In this document: piece after piece, positions 52,084-61,020 of the stretch
Position numbering within the stretch: the first letter of the stretch is position 1
Layout: each line of letters starts with the position of its first letter
Origin: JBOFGK01 sp051649085
GTDB lineage: Bacteria > Bacillota_I > Bacilli_A > UBA3375
Direction of reading: 5' to 3'
NCBI GenBank assembly: GCA_051649085.1
Contig: JBOFGK010000044.1
Span: 1-64,000, forward strand
DNA: 64,000 bases
Notes under the pieces: generated by a model
Told to the model about the DNA's origin: nothing
Databases searched by the model: none
What the model saw: only the letters and a program-made list of their open reading frames with translations
Translations under genes and position numbers: made by a program

Positions 52084-54282
52084 ATGAAACTAAATCGAAG
52101 TACACTTAGAATCTTTTATGTTGTAATTTTCTTATCGATTATAATGTCGTTTGTAAGTTATAATGCATTTTCAGCGCAAGAAGAAATGTCATATAATCAA
52201 TTTGTGAAAAATTTAAATGAAGATAAATATAATGCAATAAAAGTTGAGCCTTCTAATGGGGCGTTTCAAGTAACAGGTGAATTTAAAACAGCTGATGAAA
52301 ACGGGAATACAACATTTAAAGTATATATTTTACCAACCGAAAAAAGCTTAAATGATATTGCAACTGTAGCAGAAAAAAATGATGTGAAAATGACAATTGC
52401 TCCTGCATCAGAAATTTCGTTTTTTGGAATTTTATCAACATTTATTCCTTTGTTATTAATGGGATTCATTATTTTATATTTCTTTAAAACAATGGGTAAT
52501 AGTAATTCAAAAGCAATGTCGTTTGGAGAAAATAAAGCACGTCTTAATTCGGTAGTTGGAAAAAGTTTCGATAATATTGCCGGATATGTTGAGGAAAAGC
52601 AAGAATTAATTGAAGTTGTTGAATTTTTGAAAAATCCAGCAATCTTTAAGGAAATGGGAGCTAAAATTCCAAAAGGTGTGTTATTAGTTGGACCACCAGG
52701 TACAGGTAAAACACTTCTTGCTCAAGCAGTTGCTGGTGAAGCAAATGTTCCATTTTATTCAATTAGTGGATCTGACTTTGTAGAAATGTTTGTTGGGGTT
52801 GGAGCTAGTCGTGTTCGAGAAATGTTTAAACAAGCGAAAAAAGCAAGTCCATGTATTGTCTTTATCGATGAAATTGATGCAGTTGGTCGTAAACGTGGAA
52901 ACGGTGTTGGTGGTGGAAACGATGAACGTGAGCAAACACTTAACCAATTACTAGTAGAGATGGATGGATTTGAAGTTAATTCGGGAATTGTTGTAATTGC
53001 AGCAACAAACCGTGCTGATGTCTTAGATAATGCATTATTACGTCCAGGTAGATTTGACCGTCAAGTACAAGTTGGAATGCCTGATTTGAAAACTCGTGAA
53101 GAAATTCTTAGATTACATGCGAAAAATGTGAAAATACTTGAAGGTGTTGATTTTGCAGAACTTGCGAAAAATACATCAGGAATGTCGGGAGCTGAACTTG
53201 CCAATATTATTAATGAATCAGCTATTGTTGCAGTTCGTTCGAAGAAAAAATCAATTGATGAAGAAGATTTAGAAGAAGCATTAGATCGTGTTATTTTAGG
53301 ACCTGCGAAAAAAACTCGTAAATATATTGTTCAAGAAAAACGTATAGTTTCATATCATGAAGTTGGACATGTAATTATAGGTTTAGATTTAGAAGATGCA
53401 AGTACAATTCAAAAAGTTACAATTGTTCCACGTGGATTTGCTGGTGGATATGCATCAATGGCACCTACGGAGGAACGTTTCTTCCAAACTAAGAGTCATT
53501 TATTGCAAAGTATTACTGGTCTATTAGGTGGACGAGCATCAGAAGAAATTTTCTTAAAAGAAATTTCAAGTGGTGCACACAATGATTTTGAGCGTGCGAC
53601 GGCAATTGCTCGTGCAATGGTTACAGAGTACGGGATGACTGATTTAGGAATTTACCAATACGATAGTCGTGAAAATAAGAATAATCCATATATTCAAATG
53701 TATAGTGAAGAAACATCGAAAAAAATTGATGAAAAAATTAATGAAATTCTTGACACATGTTATGAACAAGCGAAAGAAATTTTAAATAGACGTCGAGAAG
53801 ATGTTGAATTACTTGCAGAATTTTTACGTGAAGAAGAAACATTAACGCGTACAGATATTGATTATATTTTAGAACATAAGAAAATGCCTGAAAAAGCTCA
53901 TTCTGAAGTATATACAACTGAAGAATTATTGGCGATTGAACGTGAACAATTACTTGTTAATTATAAACAAATTCAAAAGCAACAAGTAATCGCTAGACGT
54001 GATGTTCCTGAGACGCATATCTTAACTGATGATGAAATTAATGAATTAATTAATAAAGATTTAGAGAAAATCAAAAAAGAACGTTACTCAGTTGATGCAA
54101 GTGAACAAACTGAAACAGCATCTGTTTTAGAAGAGGACAAAGATTTAGAACAGATTGATGAAGTACGTTACTCAGCTGACTCAAGTGAAAAAATTGAGAA
54201 AGTAACAGGTTTAGAAGATAGAGATGTAAAAGTTCTTGATGATGAGTCAACAGAAACTGACGAAAAAGATGAAACAAAGTAG
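52084..54282 (+). CDS. ftsH: ATP-dependent zinc metalloprotease FtsH
   Basis: Membrane-anchored AAA+ protease that removes misassembled membrane proteins and selected regulators. The 732 residues contain two membrane segments (about 10-28 and 113-135) around a small external domain, Walker A GPPGTGKT (203-210), Walker B IVFIDEID, the second region of homology (NRADVLDNALLRPGRFDR), the pore motif FVGVGA, and the zinc site HEVGH (425-429; the common form is HEAGH). The C-terminal tail is long and acidic and contains an imperfect 28-residue duplication (659-686 and 687-714). Starts directly after hpt. Confidence 0.96.
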   Translation: MKLNRSTLRIFYVVIFLSIIMSFVSYNAFSAQEEMSYNQFVKNLNEDKYNAIKVEPSNGAFQVTGEFKTADENGNTTFKVYILPTEKSLNDIATVAEKNDVKMTIAPASEISFFGILSTFIPLLLMGFIILYFFKTMGNSNSKAMSFGENKARLNSVVGKSFDNIAGYVEEKQELIEVVEFLKNPAIFKEMGAKIPKGVLLVGPPGTGKTLLAQAVAGEANVPFYSISGSDFVEMFVGVGASRVREMFKQAKKASPCIVFIDEIDAVGRKRGNGVGGGNDEREQTLNQLLVEMDGFEVNSGIVVIAATNRADVLDNALLRPGRFDRQVQVGMPDLKTREEILRLHAKNVKILEGVDFAELAKNTSGMSGAELANIINESAIVAVRSKKKSIDEEDLEEALDRVILGPAKKTRKYIVQEKRIVSYHEVGHVIIGLDLEDASTIQKVTIVPRGFAGGYASMAPTEERFFQTKSHLLQSITGLLGGRASEEIFLKEISSGAHNDFERATAIARAMVTEYGMTDLGIYQYDSRENKNNPYIQMYSEETSKKIDEKINEILDTCYEQAKEILNRRREDVELLAEFLREEETLTRTDIDYILEHKKMPEKAHSEVYTTEELLAIEREQLLVNYKQIQKQQVIARRDVPETHILTDDEINELINKDLEKIKKERYSVDASEQTETASVLEEDKDLEQIDEVRYSADSSEKIEKVTGLEDRDVKVLDDESTETDEKDETK
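54058..54225 (+). repeat. Imperfect 84-bp duplication in the ftsH tail
   Basis: Two copies of DLExIxxxRYSxDxSExxExxxxLEED/RD encode residues 659-686 and 687-714 of FtsH. DNA copies have drifted but align without gaps. Confidence 0.7.
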
Positions 54283-54290
54283 GAACTAAA

Positions 54291-54683
54291 ATGGTTATAA
54301 ATATCCAAACAGAAGCTGAGTTAATTGCATTTGCTAAAAACTTTGCCGTGGATTTACAAGCGGGTGATATTCTATTTTTAGAAGGACCACTTGGTGCAGG
54401 TAAAACGACTTTTGTAAAAGGAATCGCCTTAGGTCTTGGAATTAAAAAACGAATAACTAGTCCAACATATACGATTGTTAAAGAATATGAAAATAAACTG
54501 TGTCATTTAGACGCATATCGACTTGAACAATCAGAATTGGACTTAGATTACTATCTTGATAATAAATTCATAATTTGTGCTGAATGGCCAACAAAATTAG
54601 AGCAAAATTGTTTAAGTCCAACATATCTAATTTCAATCGATTATGAACAAGATGGACGAGTAATAAATATTAGTAGAAATTAA
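54291..54683 (+). CDS. tsaE: tRNA threonylcarbamoyladenosine biosynthesis ATPase TsaE
   Basis: 130-residue ATPase that works with TsaB, TsaC and TsaD to make the t6A modification of ANN-decoding tRNAs. Walker A GPLGAGKTT (32-40), then GLGIKKRITSPTYTIVKEY, CHLDAYRLE and the EWP motif (CAEWPTKLE) are all diagnostic. Slightly shorter than average (about 150) at the C-terminus. It follows ftsH by eight bases and shares a theme of tRNA modification with tilS in the same operon. The partner genes are not in the window. Confidence 0.93.
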   Translation: MVINIQTEAELIAFAKNFAVDLQAGDILFLEGPLGAGKTTFVKGIALGLGIKKRITSPTYTIVKEYENKLCHLDAYRLEQSELDLDYYLDNKFIICAEWPTKLEQNCLSPTYLISIDYEQDGRVINISRN

Positions 54684-54710
54684 AAAAACAGCACAAATTA
54701 TTTCAATATA

Positions 54711-54719
54711 TGATAAAAT
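54711..54719 (+). promoter_or_regulatory. Extended -10 promoter of the ferredoxin gene
   Basis: TGATAAAAT lies 26 bases upstream of the GTG start. No good -35 is visible. Confidence 0.45.
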
Positions 54720-54745
54720 ATAGATGTGTAAAATAAGGAGGAATA

Positions 54746-54973
54746 GTGGCTAAATATACAAAAATTGAGACAACAACTTGTATTGCATGTGGAGCTTGTA
54801 GTGCAGAAGCGCCAGAAGTATTCGGAGAATATGACGATGGAATTGCATACTCATTATTAGATGAAAATGCAGGTGTAACAGAATTAGATCCATCTTTAGT
54901 TGAAGATGTTGAATTTGCAGTAGATTCATGTCCAACTGAATCAGTAATGTTACAAGATACACCTTTCGCATAA
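54746..54973 (+). CDS. [4Fe-4S] ferredoxin
   Basis: A 75-residue monocluster ferredoxin. Cluster ligands are Cys12, Cys15 and Cys18 (CIACGACSAEAP) and Cys62 (DSCPTES), the Bacillus-type Fer pattern with a single [4Fe-4S] centre. The loop between them is acidic, as expected for docking to redox partners. It begins with GTG after AAGGAGG. A small soluble electron carrier; which partner it serves is not shown, although IspG (59893-60990) in this window needs low-potential electrons. It is monocistronic with its own terminator. Confidence 0.9.
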   Translation: MAKYTKIETTTCIACGACSAEAPEVFGEYDDGIAYSLLDENAGVTELDPSLVEDVEFAVDSCPTESVMLQDTPFA

Positions 54974-54979
54974 AAAAAT

Positions 54980-55001
54980 AAGTGCTTCGGCACTTTTTTT
55001 T
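54980..55001 (+). terminator. Terminator of the ferredoxin gene
   Basis: AAGTGC/GCACTT stem with a stable TTCG tetraloop and a run of T residues. Confidence 0.85.
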
Positions 55002-55033
55002 AAGCTAATTAGATAAATTTGATTGGAGTTAGA

Positions 55034-55468
55034 ATGAAACGTGGTTTTGAACGCATATCGGGTTATACTGATAACATTTTACCAACTAGAGGAACAAAAA
55101 AATCAGCAGGCTATGATTTTTATACAACGAGTAAAATAAATTTATTTGCTGGTGAAACTAAATTAATAAAAACAGGAATTAAAGCATATATGCAAGATGA
55201 TGAAGTTTTAGAATTATATATTAGATCATCAATGGGAATCAAAAAAGGATTAAGACTTGTAAATTGTGTTGGAATTATCGATGCAGATTACTATAATAAT
55301 CCAGATAATGAAGGGCATATTATGATTGGTGTGAAAAACGAGAGTGATGTTGAAGTTGAAATCGAAGAGGGTGAAAGAATTGCTCAGGGAATTTTTAAAA
55401 AATACTTAATCATTGATAACGATCTAGCAGAAGCTGAACGTATTGGTGGAATTGGTTCAACTAAATAA
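55034..55468 (+). CDS. dut: dUTP diphosphatase
   Basis: 144-residue trimeric dUTPase, hydrolysing dUTP to dUMP to keep uracil out of DNA. The five family motifs are present: AGYDFY (1), RSSMGIKKG (2), GIIDADYYNN (3), ERIAQGIF (4) and RIGGIGSTK (5; the GGFGSTG form is altered to GGIGSTK at the C-terminus). The ATG at 55034 follows TGGAG; an upstream TTG would extend it by five residues without a ribosome site. Immediately followed by a VanZ-like gene with no gap, so translation is coupled. Confidence 0.9.
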   Translation: MKRGFERISGYTDNILPTRGTKKSAGYDFYTTSKINLFAGETKLIKTGIKAYMQDDEVLELYIRSSMGIKKGLRLVNCVGIIDADYYNNPDNEGHIMIGVKNESDVEVEIEEGERIAQGIFKKYLIIDNDLAEAERIGGIGSTK

Positions 55469-56041
55469 ATGAAAAAATTCTTTCTAGTTATTGGAACAGT
55501 TTATACATTTCTTTATTTTTGGAAAATTACAGATTATGTAGATGTTTATATAGGTGAATCAACAATTAAAGATTTCGTTCTGTGGTTGATTTCAATATTG
55601 TTTATTCAAATAATTTATTTTATAGTTAAAGAAAAATCATTTCGTAGTGGATTCAATCGACATCGATTTCAATTTGTTATCCTATATATATTATTCTTAT
55701 TAATGGCTTTTTTCGGAAAAGATATTTCATACGAAGGGGCAACGCTTGTTAATTTTGATTTGTTTCCATTAGAAGCAAATATGAATTCCAATGAGCGAAT
55801 TTTTGGTGTCATTGCAAATATAGTCATTCTAATACCATCTGGGGTGATGTTACATCGCTATAAGCTTGGTTTTCTGTATATGTTAGTTGTTATTTTTGCA
55901 GTTGAAACTCTTCAATATATATTACGTGTCGGAATTTTTGATGTTCAAGATATTTTTTTCAATATGATTGGATTTTGTCTTGGAGTATTTCTAATTAAAG
56001 TGTTTCTATTAATGACAGGTGAATATTCACGTAAAAAATAG
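55469..56041 (+). CDS. VanZ-like membrane protein
   Basis: 190 residues with five or six predicted membrane segments. The ending shows the VanZ pattern: N-x-x-x-x-x-P-x-G (NIVILIPSGVML), an E-x-x-Q in the next helix (VETLQY) and R-x-x-x-x-D-x-x-D-x-x-x-N-x-x-G (RVGIFDVQDIFFNMIGF). VanZ gives low-level teicoplanin resistance in enterococci, but most homologues have no proven role and are common in Gram-positive genomes. The ATG directly abuts the dut stop. There is nothing else here suggesting glycopeptide resistance. Confidence 0.75.
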   Translation: MKKFFLVIGTVYTFLYFWKITDYVDVYIGESTIKDFVLWLISILFIQIIYFIVKEKSFRSGFNRHRFQFVILYILFLLMAFFGKDISYEGATLVNFDLFPLEANMNSNERIFGVIANIVILIPSGVMLHRYKLGFLYMLVVIFAVETLQYILRVGIFDVQDIFFNMIGFCLGVFLIKVFLLMTGEYSRKK

Positions 56042-56090
56042 TTTACTTTAAATGAGATAATCATTAAAATATTAAATAATAAAATTAAGG

Positions 56091-56115
56091 CGGAGCATAT
56101 GTTGCTTCGTTTTTT
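56091..56115 (+). terminator. Terminator of dut-vanZ
   Basis: CGGAGCA/TGCTTCG (seven pairs, one G-U) with a five-base loop and a T-run of six. Confidence 0.75.
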
Positions 56116-56200
56116 AATTATCTAAAACTACGTTATTACACGTAAGTGATACGAAAAAACACTGAAAGAACATAAAAAAATGTTAATTACCTATTTATTT

Positions 56201-56229
56201 TTGATTAAAACTGTATATTATGATATAGT
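56201..56229 (+). promoter_or_regulatory. Promoter of the bacteriocin-type transporter unit
   Basis: TTGATT (56201-56206), 17 bases, TATAGT (56224-56229) preceded by TGA. Transcription would start about 210 bases before the permease ATG. Confidence 0.65.
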
Positions 56230-56285
56230 ATGTTTGTAATGGGTTTTCATTTGCATAATAAAATTTCAAAATATTTTACATAAAA

Positions 56286-56396
56286 TTGAAAAAGAAGAAA
56301 ATAATTTTATTTATATTTGAGTGTATGATAATAGCAACAAATGGTTTTTCTTTTGAGGTAATAGAAGCTGAACGTGTACTCAAAATAGTTTGGTGA
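56286..56396 (+). pseudogene. Possible relic of a small secreted peptide (bacteriocin precursor)
   Basis: A frame opening with TTG reads KKKKIILFIFECMIIATNG, which has the shape of a signal peptide, then FSFEVIEAERVLKIVW and a stop. In another frame the next codons, up to the permease ATG, give KKRSKSLYYTLGSD. Lactococcin-972-type transporters usually sit directly after a 90-110 residue precursor with a signal peptide and an aromatic C-terminus, so these pieces could be a precursor gene that lost its middle. No ribosome site is seen at the TTG. Speculative. Confidence 0.25.
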
Positions 56397-56448
56397 AATG
56401 GAAAACAAAAAGAGGAGTAAAAGCCTCTATTATACTTTGGGGAGTGAT

Positions 56449-58455
56449 ATGAAAAAAATAAAAATTTCAGTAATTGCTATTTTTCTTGGTGTATTAGTGT
56501 CTGTGGTTTTCCAAATGCAAACTGCAGAGTTTCAGAAAAATGTTTTTTCTAATAGGCAGATTGTTGTATTGAAAAAAGAGCAAACAGTTTCTAATAAAGA
56601 GTTTGTAAATCAACTTTTAGCTAGTAAAGTTGATATATTAATTCGGGTTGCAAGTCTAAATAATGAAAAACTGGAATCAAATTACTATTTTAGTAATCTA
56701 AATTATGCAAATGACTATTTAAAGGGACAACCAATTAATGGATGTTATAAGCAAAGTAACAATCAGTTAAATTTACCAACAATTGATGCAAGTAATATTA
56801 ATTTATGTGAATTAAATAAATTAGGTAGTGAACCATTTAATCTTGAAAATACTGATGTATATTATCTAGGTAATGAAAAAGATGTGAAAAATTCATTGAT
56901 TGCAAATGGCTTGAAAATAAATGAACAACTAATTGCGTTTTCTCAAGTTCCAGCACCTGAAATATTTTATATTTTAATTACTCTTTTCTTTTTCTTAATT
57001 TTGATATTAATTAATATTTTCTACACAATTCAAAATAGTAAAAGAATTGGAATATATAAATTAAATGGTTTAAAAACAGGTAGTGTTTTGTTTGATGAAT
57101 TCATTAAAGACATTATTTCATATATACTAATATTTCTTATAGTTACTTCTCTTGCAATTCTTTATTTATTTTGGATAGATTCAATTAGTAGTTTTAAAAA
57201 TATTTTCTTAACTTTCGTCACATATTCGATTACAGCACTAGTGATTTCTGAATTGTTTTTATTGATAATCACAGTATATTATTATCAAAAAACAAAAATA
57301 GTTGAAATACTTAAAAACAAAATGAATTTTTCACTTGCAAACTTCTTTTTGATGTTTTTTAAATATGTCTTTACAATAATTGGGATTGGGGGAATCTTTT
57401 TTACGTTCAATCTTGCAATTCAAAATAGTGAATTAAATAAAAATGTGAATAAATTTTCTGAAATAGGAAATTATTACACAATTTCAGAAAATTTTGGGAC
57501 TGAAAATTGTATATCGTCAAAAGATGAATGCTCTACAAGGTATGCAAAATTTTATGAAAAGTTTAATAAAGAAATGGATGGAATTTTAGTTGATAGTTCC
57601 AATTTGAATACTGAATATTGTAAATCAAACCCAATTGAATGTACAATGGATGTCAATAAAAATTATTTACAAAAAAATAATGTGGTACTTGCAGATGGAA
57701 CACCTTTTGATCCAGCTACACTAAATGATACAGATGGATATGTTTTAATTCCAGAAAAATTCAAAAAATATGAAGAGCAAATAGTTGATAGGCGGTCTCA
57801 AATAGATGAAATGGACAAATCTTTAAAAATGAAGCCGATTTATATCCAAAACGATCAAACTTTTTTTACATATCGAACAGAAGGTAGCATTCTAAATGCA
57901 GTTAATCCAATTGTATATGTAACAGAAGCACTAAATCCAATTTATTTATCATCAATAATAGGTAATTATTCAGGTGACTATTTTGTAAAAGCAAATAATG
58001 AAGAAGAAGTAAAACGTGGTTTAAAAGAAATGAACATACTCGATACTCAAGTAAAAGATGTATACTTAAAGCAAAGTGCTTTTTCATCAGCAATTACTGA
58101 AAATGATGCAAATCAAAAAAAAATATTTGCTTTTTCGCTAATAAACATTTTAATAATTACAATGATTATTTACTTTAATCAAAAATTAAAACTCAAACGT
58201 GATCAAAAAACCAATTATATAAAACGGATTTTAGGGTTTGAAGCTAAAGACATTTATCGACGATATTTCTTTGAGACATTTATTTTATATGGATTGTTAT
58301 TAGTAATTACATTAATTTCTGTAATAATTTTAAAAGATAATTATTTCTGGCTTTTAATTGTGCTTTTTGTTGGATTGTTGGAAATACTGTATAAAGTTTT
58401 TTTAATAAGTACTATAACAAAAACAAATAATACTATAATAAAAGGAGCGGAATGA
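56449..58455 (+). CDS. Bacteriocin-associated integral membrane protein (DUF1430 / lactococcin-972 type permease)
   Basis: 668 residues from the ATG at 56449, chosen because GGGGAG lies just upstream and the product then starts with MKKIKISVIAIFLGV, a normal first membrane helix; an in-frame ATG 51 bases earlier lacks a ribosome site. One N-terminal membrane segment, an external domain, a block of three to four helices (about 185-300) with IGIYKLNGLKTGS, a Cys-containing external domain (about 350-530) and a final set of helices. This is the FtsX-like plan of permeases paired with lactococcin-972-type ABC ATPases, thought to export or give immunity to a bacteriocin. It overlaps the ATPase gene by four bases (ATGA). 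Confidence 0.75.
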   Translation: MKKIKISVIAIFLGVLVSVVFQMQTAEFQKNVFSNRQIVVLKKEQTVSNKEFVNQLLASKVDILIRVASLNNEKLESNYYFSNLNYANDYLKGQPINGCYKQSNNQLNLPTIDASNINLCELNKLGSEPFNLENTDVYYLGNEKDVKNSLIANGLKINEQLIAFSQVPAPEIFYILITLFFFLILILINIFYTIQNSKRIGIYKLNGLKTGSVLFDEFIKDIISYILIFLIVTSLAILYLFWIDSISSFKNIFLTFVTYSITALVISELFLLIITVYYYQKTKIVEILKNKMNFSLANFFLMFFKYVFTIIGIGGIFFTFNLAIQNSELNKNVNKFSEIGNYYTISENFGTENCISSKDECSTRYAKFYEKFNKEMDGILVDSSNLNTEYCKSNPIECTMDVNKNYLQKNNVVLADGTPFDPATLNDTDGYVLIPEKFKKYEEQIVDRRSQIDEMDKSLKMKPIYIQNDQTFFTYRTEGSILNAVNPIVYVTEALNPIYLSSIIGNYSGDYFVKANNEEEVKRGLKEMNILDTQVKDVYLKQSAFSSAITENDANQKKIFAFSLINILIITMIIYFNQKLKLKRDQKTNYIKRILGFEAKDIYRRYFFETFILYGLLLVITLISVIILKDNYFWLLIVLFVGLLEILYKVFLISTITKTNNTIIKGAE

Positions 58456-59075
58456 TAAACTTAAAAAATATTAATAAGATGTATGGAAAACGTACTATCT
58501 TCGATAACTATTCATTACAAATTAACCGTGGAGAATTAGTTGCTATTGTTGGAAAAAGTGGAAAAGGAAAAAGTACACTTTTAAATATTATTGGTGGACT
58601 TGAAGATGTTGATTCTGGGGAAATAATAATTGATAATACAGAAATCAAATCAAGTAAAGCTAAGAAAATACTTTTACGTGAAAAAATTTCTTATTTATTT
58701 CAAAATTATGCATTGATTGAATCTGAAACGGTTTTGAATAATTTGTTATTAGCTGTTAGATACAAACGAAAAACAAAGAAAGAAAAAATTATACTTATTT
58801 CAAAAGCCTTAAAAATTGTTGGTCTAGAAGGAATTGAAAACGAAAAAATATACAATTTAAGTGGTGGTGAACAACAACGAGTTGCAATGGCAAGGTTAAT
58901 AATTAAAGATAGTCGAATTATTTTAGCAGATGAGCCAACAGGTAATTTAGATTTTGACAATGCAAAGATTATTTTTGCTTTACTTAAAAAACTAAATACA
59001 AAAGGGAAAACAGTTATTATTGTAACCCATGACTTAGAGCTTGCAAATAAATGTAAGCGAGTAATTGAGTTATAG
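58452..59075 (+). CDS. ABC transporter ATPase, lactococcin-972 group
   Basis: 207 residues, a stand-alone ATPase: Walker A GKSGKGKST (about 34-42, with Lys for the more usual Ser/Gly), Q-loop LFQNYALIESETV, signature LSGGEQQRVAMARLI, Walker B RIILADEPTGNLD and H-loop VTHD. The QNYALI...TVxxNL and length match the putative bacteriocin-export ATPases of the lactococcin-972 type. ATGA overlap with the permease shows they form one transporter. Neither a precursor peptide gene nor a two-component system is intact next to them. Confidence 0.88.
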   Translation: MINLKNINKMYGKRTIFDNYSLQINRGELVAIVGKSGKGKSTLLNIIGGLEDVDSGEIIIDNTEIKSSKAKKILLREKISYLFQNYALIESETVLNNLLLAVRYKRKTKKEKIILISKALKIVGLEGIENEKIYNLSGGEQQRVAMARLIIKDSRIILADEPTGNLDFDNAKIIFALLKKLNTKGKTVIIVTHDLELANKCKRVIEL

Positions 59076-59196
59076 CAATTTAAGTGTGAACTTCCATCAT
59101 TTAAAAGAAACAGATAAAAAAGAACTAGCACTGTAACAATTTGAACTGTACCCATAAAAATAGAAGATAAATAAAAGAGTTTAAATACACATTAAA

Positions 59197-59227
59197 TGTC
59201 ATTCCACTTCGTGGAGTGTCTTTTTTG
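59197..59227 (+). terminator. Terminator of the transporter pair
   Basis: CATTCCAC/GTGGAGTG hairpin with a short TTC loop, followed by GTC and a T-run of six. Confidence 0.65.
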
Positions 59228-59320
59228 TTAATTATAGTATAGCAATACTGATAAAAATATAATCCGCATTAAACATTTTATTTATTAATCGATAATTTAT
59301 TGTATCAATTGAGTATTCCA

Positions 59321-59614
59321 TTATTTTTTTGTTACATTTCTTGAAATGAAAAATGCAACTACCTCGATAAATAATAAAAGTATTGTAAACATTGTTGCAA
59401 AAACATTTAAAGCATTTTTGTATAGACCAAATTCCATTGTGGTTACTCCATCTACACCTGTCTGTGCATTAAAATAAAGTGCATTATAAAGTGTTGTTCT
59501 TAGTCCATCATCAGAACTACTAAATAGCATCAATAGAAATGCTACCACAAATATTATAAAGACAAATATGAGTGCTGAAATGATTATTGATATATGCATA
59601 TTAAAATTTTTCAT
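59321..59614 (-). CDS. Small two-helix membrane protein of unknown function
   Basis: 97 residues. Two hydrophobic segments (about 8-31 and 70-91) flank a polar, probably external, loop (SSSDDGLRTT ... QTGVDGVTTM); the end is basic (RNVTKK). The reading frame is supported by a strong TTTGGAGG site before the ATG and by TATAAT upstream. I do not recognise a family. It converges on the bacteriocin-type ABC transporter and could be an immunity or accessory protein, but nothing in the sequence shows that. Confidence 0.6.
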   Translation of the reverse strand: MKNFNMHISIIISALIFVFIIFVVAFLLMLFSSSDDGLRTTLYNALYFNAQTGVDGVTTMEFGLYKNALNVFATMFTILLLFIEVVAFFISRNVTKK

Positions 59615-59642
59615 TTTTTTTCCTCCAAATATTTTTTTTCTT

Positions 59643-59648
59643 ATTATA
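59643..59648 (-). promoter_or_regulatory. -10 element of the two-helix protein gene
   Basis: TATAAT on the minus strand, 29 bases upstream of the ATG. The -35 is weak (TTATAA at 17). Confidence 0.45.
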
Positions 59649-59819
59649 CTACAATAATACCATTGTTATAAACATTTTACTTTAGATATTTTTCGGCACT
59701 TTGCAAAAATATTTTAATGTTGTTATATATGAACAAGTAAAAATAAACGAAATATTTAGGTTCTATGTCAAGTGATGGGGGATAAATGATGCCCTATATT
59801 TTATACAACATACTTTCAT

Positions 59820-59852
59820 CAAAAAAAAACGACTCGATTAGATCGAATCGTT
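59820..59852 (-). terminator. Terminator of ispG
   Basis: On the minus strand AACGATTCGA pairs with TCGAGTCGTT (10 pairs, one G-U) around a five-base loop, followed by eight or more T residues. Confidence 0.8.
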
Positions 59853-59892
59853 ATTATTCTTAATAATATATATTTAAGCAATAAACCTGAAA

Positions 59893-60990
59893 TTAATGAT
59901 TTTCTGGTAATGTTCCGGTAGTTAAATATGTTTGTTCTAATTTTAAAATCTCTACTTTTAAAGTTTCAACAATTTCATTTTCTGGAATTTTTCCAACAAA
60001 TTCACCTTTTTTGATTAAAAGACCTTCACTTTTTCCACAAGCAATTCCAATATGTGCCTCTTTAGCTTCACCTGGTCCATTAACCGCACAACCTAAAATA
60101 GCAACTTTAATTGGAGCTTTAACTGTTTGTAGGAAATCTTCTAACTGGTGAGCAAGAGGAATCATATCAACTTCAATTCGTCCACAAGTTGGACAAGAAA
60201 TTAATGTTGGCATATTGTTAATTAAACCATAGTTTTTCAAAATTTCTCGTCCGACTTTAATTTCTTCAACTGGATTTTCTGATAAAGAAATACGAACTGT
60301 TGAACCAATTCCCAGTTTAAGTAAATGTCCAAGACCCATTGCTGACTTAATTGTTCCACCAAATTTTGTTCCAGATTCAGTAATTCCTAAATGGAGTGGG
60401 TAATTAAACGCTTTTGCACCAAGCGTATAGGCCTCAATTCCTAAATCAAGGTTTGAAGCTTTTAAAGAAATGATAATGTCGTGAAAATCTAAACCTTCTA
60501 AAATATCGACATGATATTTGGCAGATTCGATCATTCCTTCAGCTGTTGGATAACCATATTTTTCTAAAATGTGTTTTTCTAAACTTCCGGCATTAACTCC
60601 AATTCTAATCGGAATTTTTTTTTCTTTACAAGCTAAAACAACCGCTTTAACACGTTCGTCGTTTCCAATATTTCCTGGATTAATTCGAATCTTATCAACA
60701 CCAGCTTCAATGGCTGCAAGTGCAATTCGATAGTCAAAGTGAATATCTGCAACAATTGGAATAGTAATTTGTGCTTTTATTGCTTTAATCGCCTGAGCAT
60801 CTTCAAGTGTTGGGCAGGCTACACGAATAATTTCACAACCAGCCTCTTCTAGTTCTAAAATTTGTTTAACTGTGGCCTCGACATCAGCAGTTTTAGTAGT
60901 AGTCATACTTTGTAAAATTACAGTATCTGCACCACCTATCTGAATATCTTTGACCATTACAGGACGGGTATTTTTTCGATGATTTAACAT
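59893..60990 (-). CDS. ispG: 4-hydroxy-3-methylbut-2-enyl-diphosphate synthase (flavodoxin or ferredoxin dependent)
   Basis: Penultimate step of the MEP isoprenoid pathway, converting methylerythritol cyclodiphosphate to HMBPP. 365 residues, a TIM-barrel N-terminal part (QSMTTTKTADVEAT, VADIHFDYRIAL, KIRINPGNIG) and a C-terminal iron-sulfur part with SCPTCGR and GCAVNGPGEA, giving three cluster cysteines and the Glu that completes the [4Fe-4S] site. The normal length is 350-370. The presence of ispG shows the organism makes isoprenoids by MEP, needed for undecaprenyl phosphate and for the prenyl donor of a UbiA enzyme. Strong ribosome site GAGGAGG. Confidence 0.96.
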   Translation of the reverse strand: MLNHRKNTRPVMVKDIQIGGADTVILQSMTTTKTADVEATVKQILELEEAGCEIIRVACPTLEDAQAIKAIKAQITIPIVADIHFDYRIALAAIEAGVDKIRINPGNIGNDERVKAVVLACKEKKIPIRIGVNAGSLEKHILEKYGYPTAEGMIESAKYHVDILEGLDFHDIIISLKASNLDLGIEAYTLGAKAFNYPLHLGITESGTKFGGTIKSAMGLGHLLKLGIGSTVRISLSENPVEEIKVGREILKNYGLINNMPTLISCPTCGRIEVDMIPLAHQLEDFLQTVKAPIKVAILGCAVNGPGEAKEAHIGIACGKSEGLLIKKGEFVGKIPENEIVETLKVEILKLEQTYLTTGTLPENH

Positions 60991-61011
60991 TAAATCGCCT
61001 CCTCATATAAT

Positions 61012-61020
61012 ATTTTACCA
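61012..61020 (-). promoter_or_regulatory. Extended -10 promoter of ispG
   Basis: TGGTAAAAT on the minus strand, 21 bases upstream of the ispG ATG. Confidence 0.5.

Larger units (their letters stand above)
56042..56448 (+). other. Intergenic region upstream of the bacteriocin-type transporter
   Basis: 407 bases. It contains the dut-vanZ terminator (56091-56115), a good promoter (56201-56229), a short signal-peptide-like reading frame (56286-56396) and, just before the permease start, an AGAGG/CCTCT hairpin (56411-56428). The tract between the promoter and permease is probably a degraded small gene. Confidence 0.55.

Noticed and set aside
49199..56041. Glycopeptide resistance cluster because VanY- and VanZ-like genes are present
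   Set aside because: The two genes are 6 kb apart, with no vanHAX or vanRS; both families are common housekeeping proteins.
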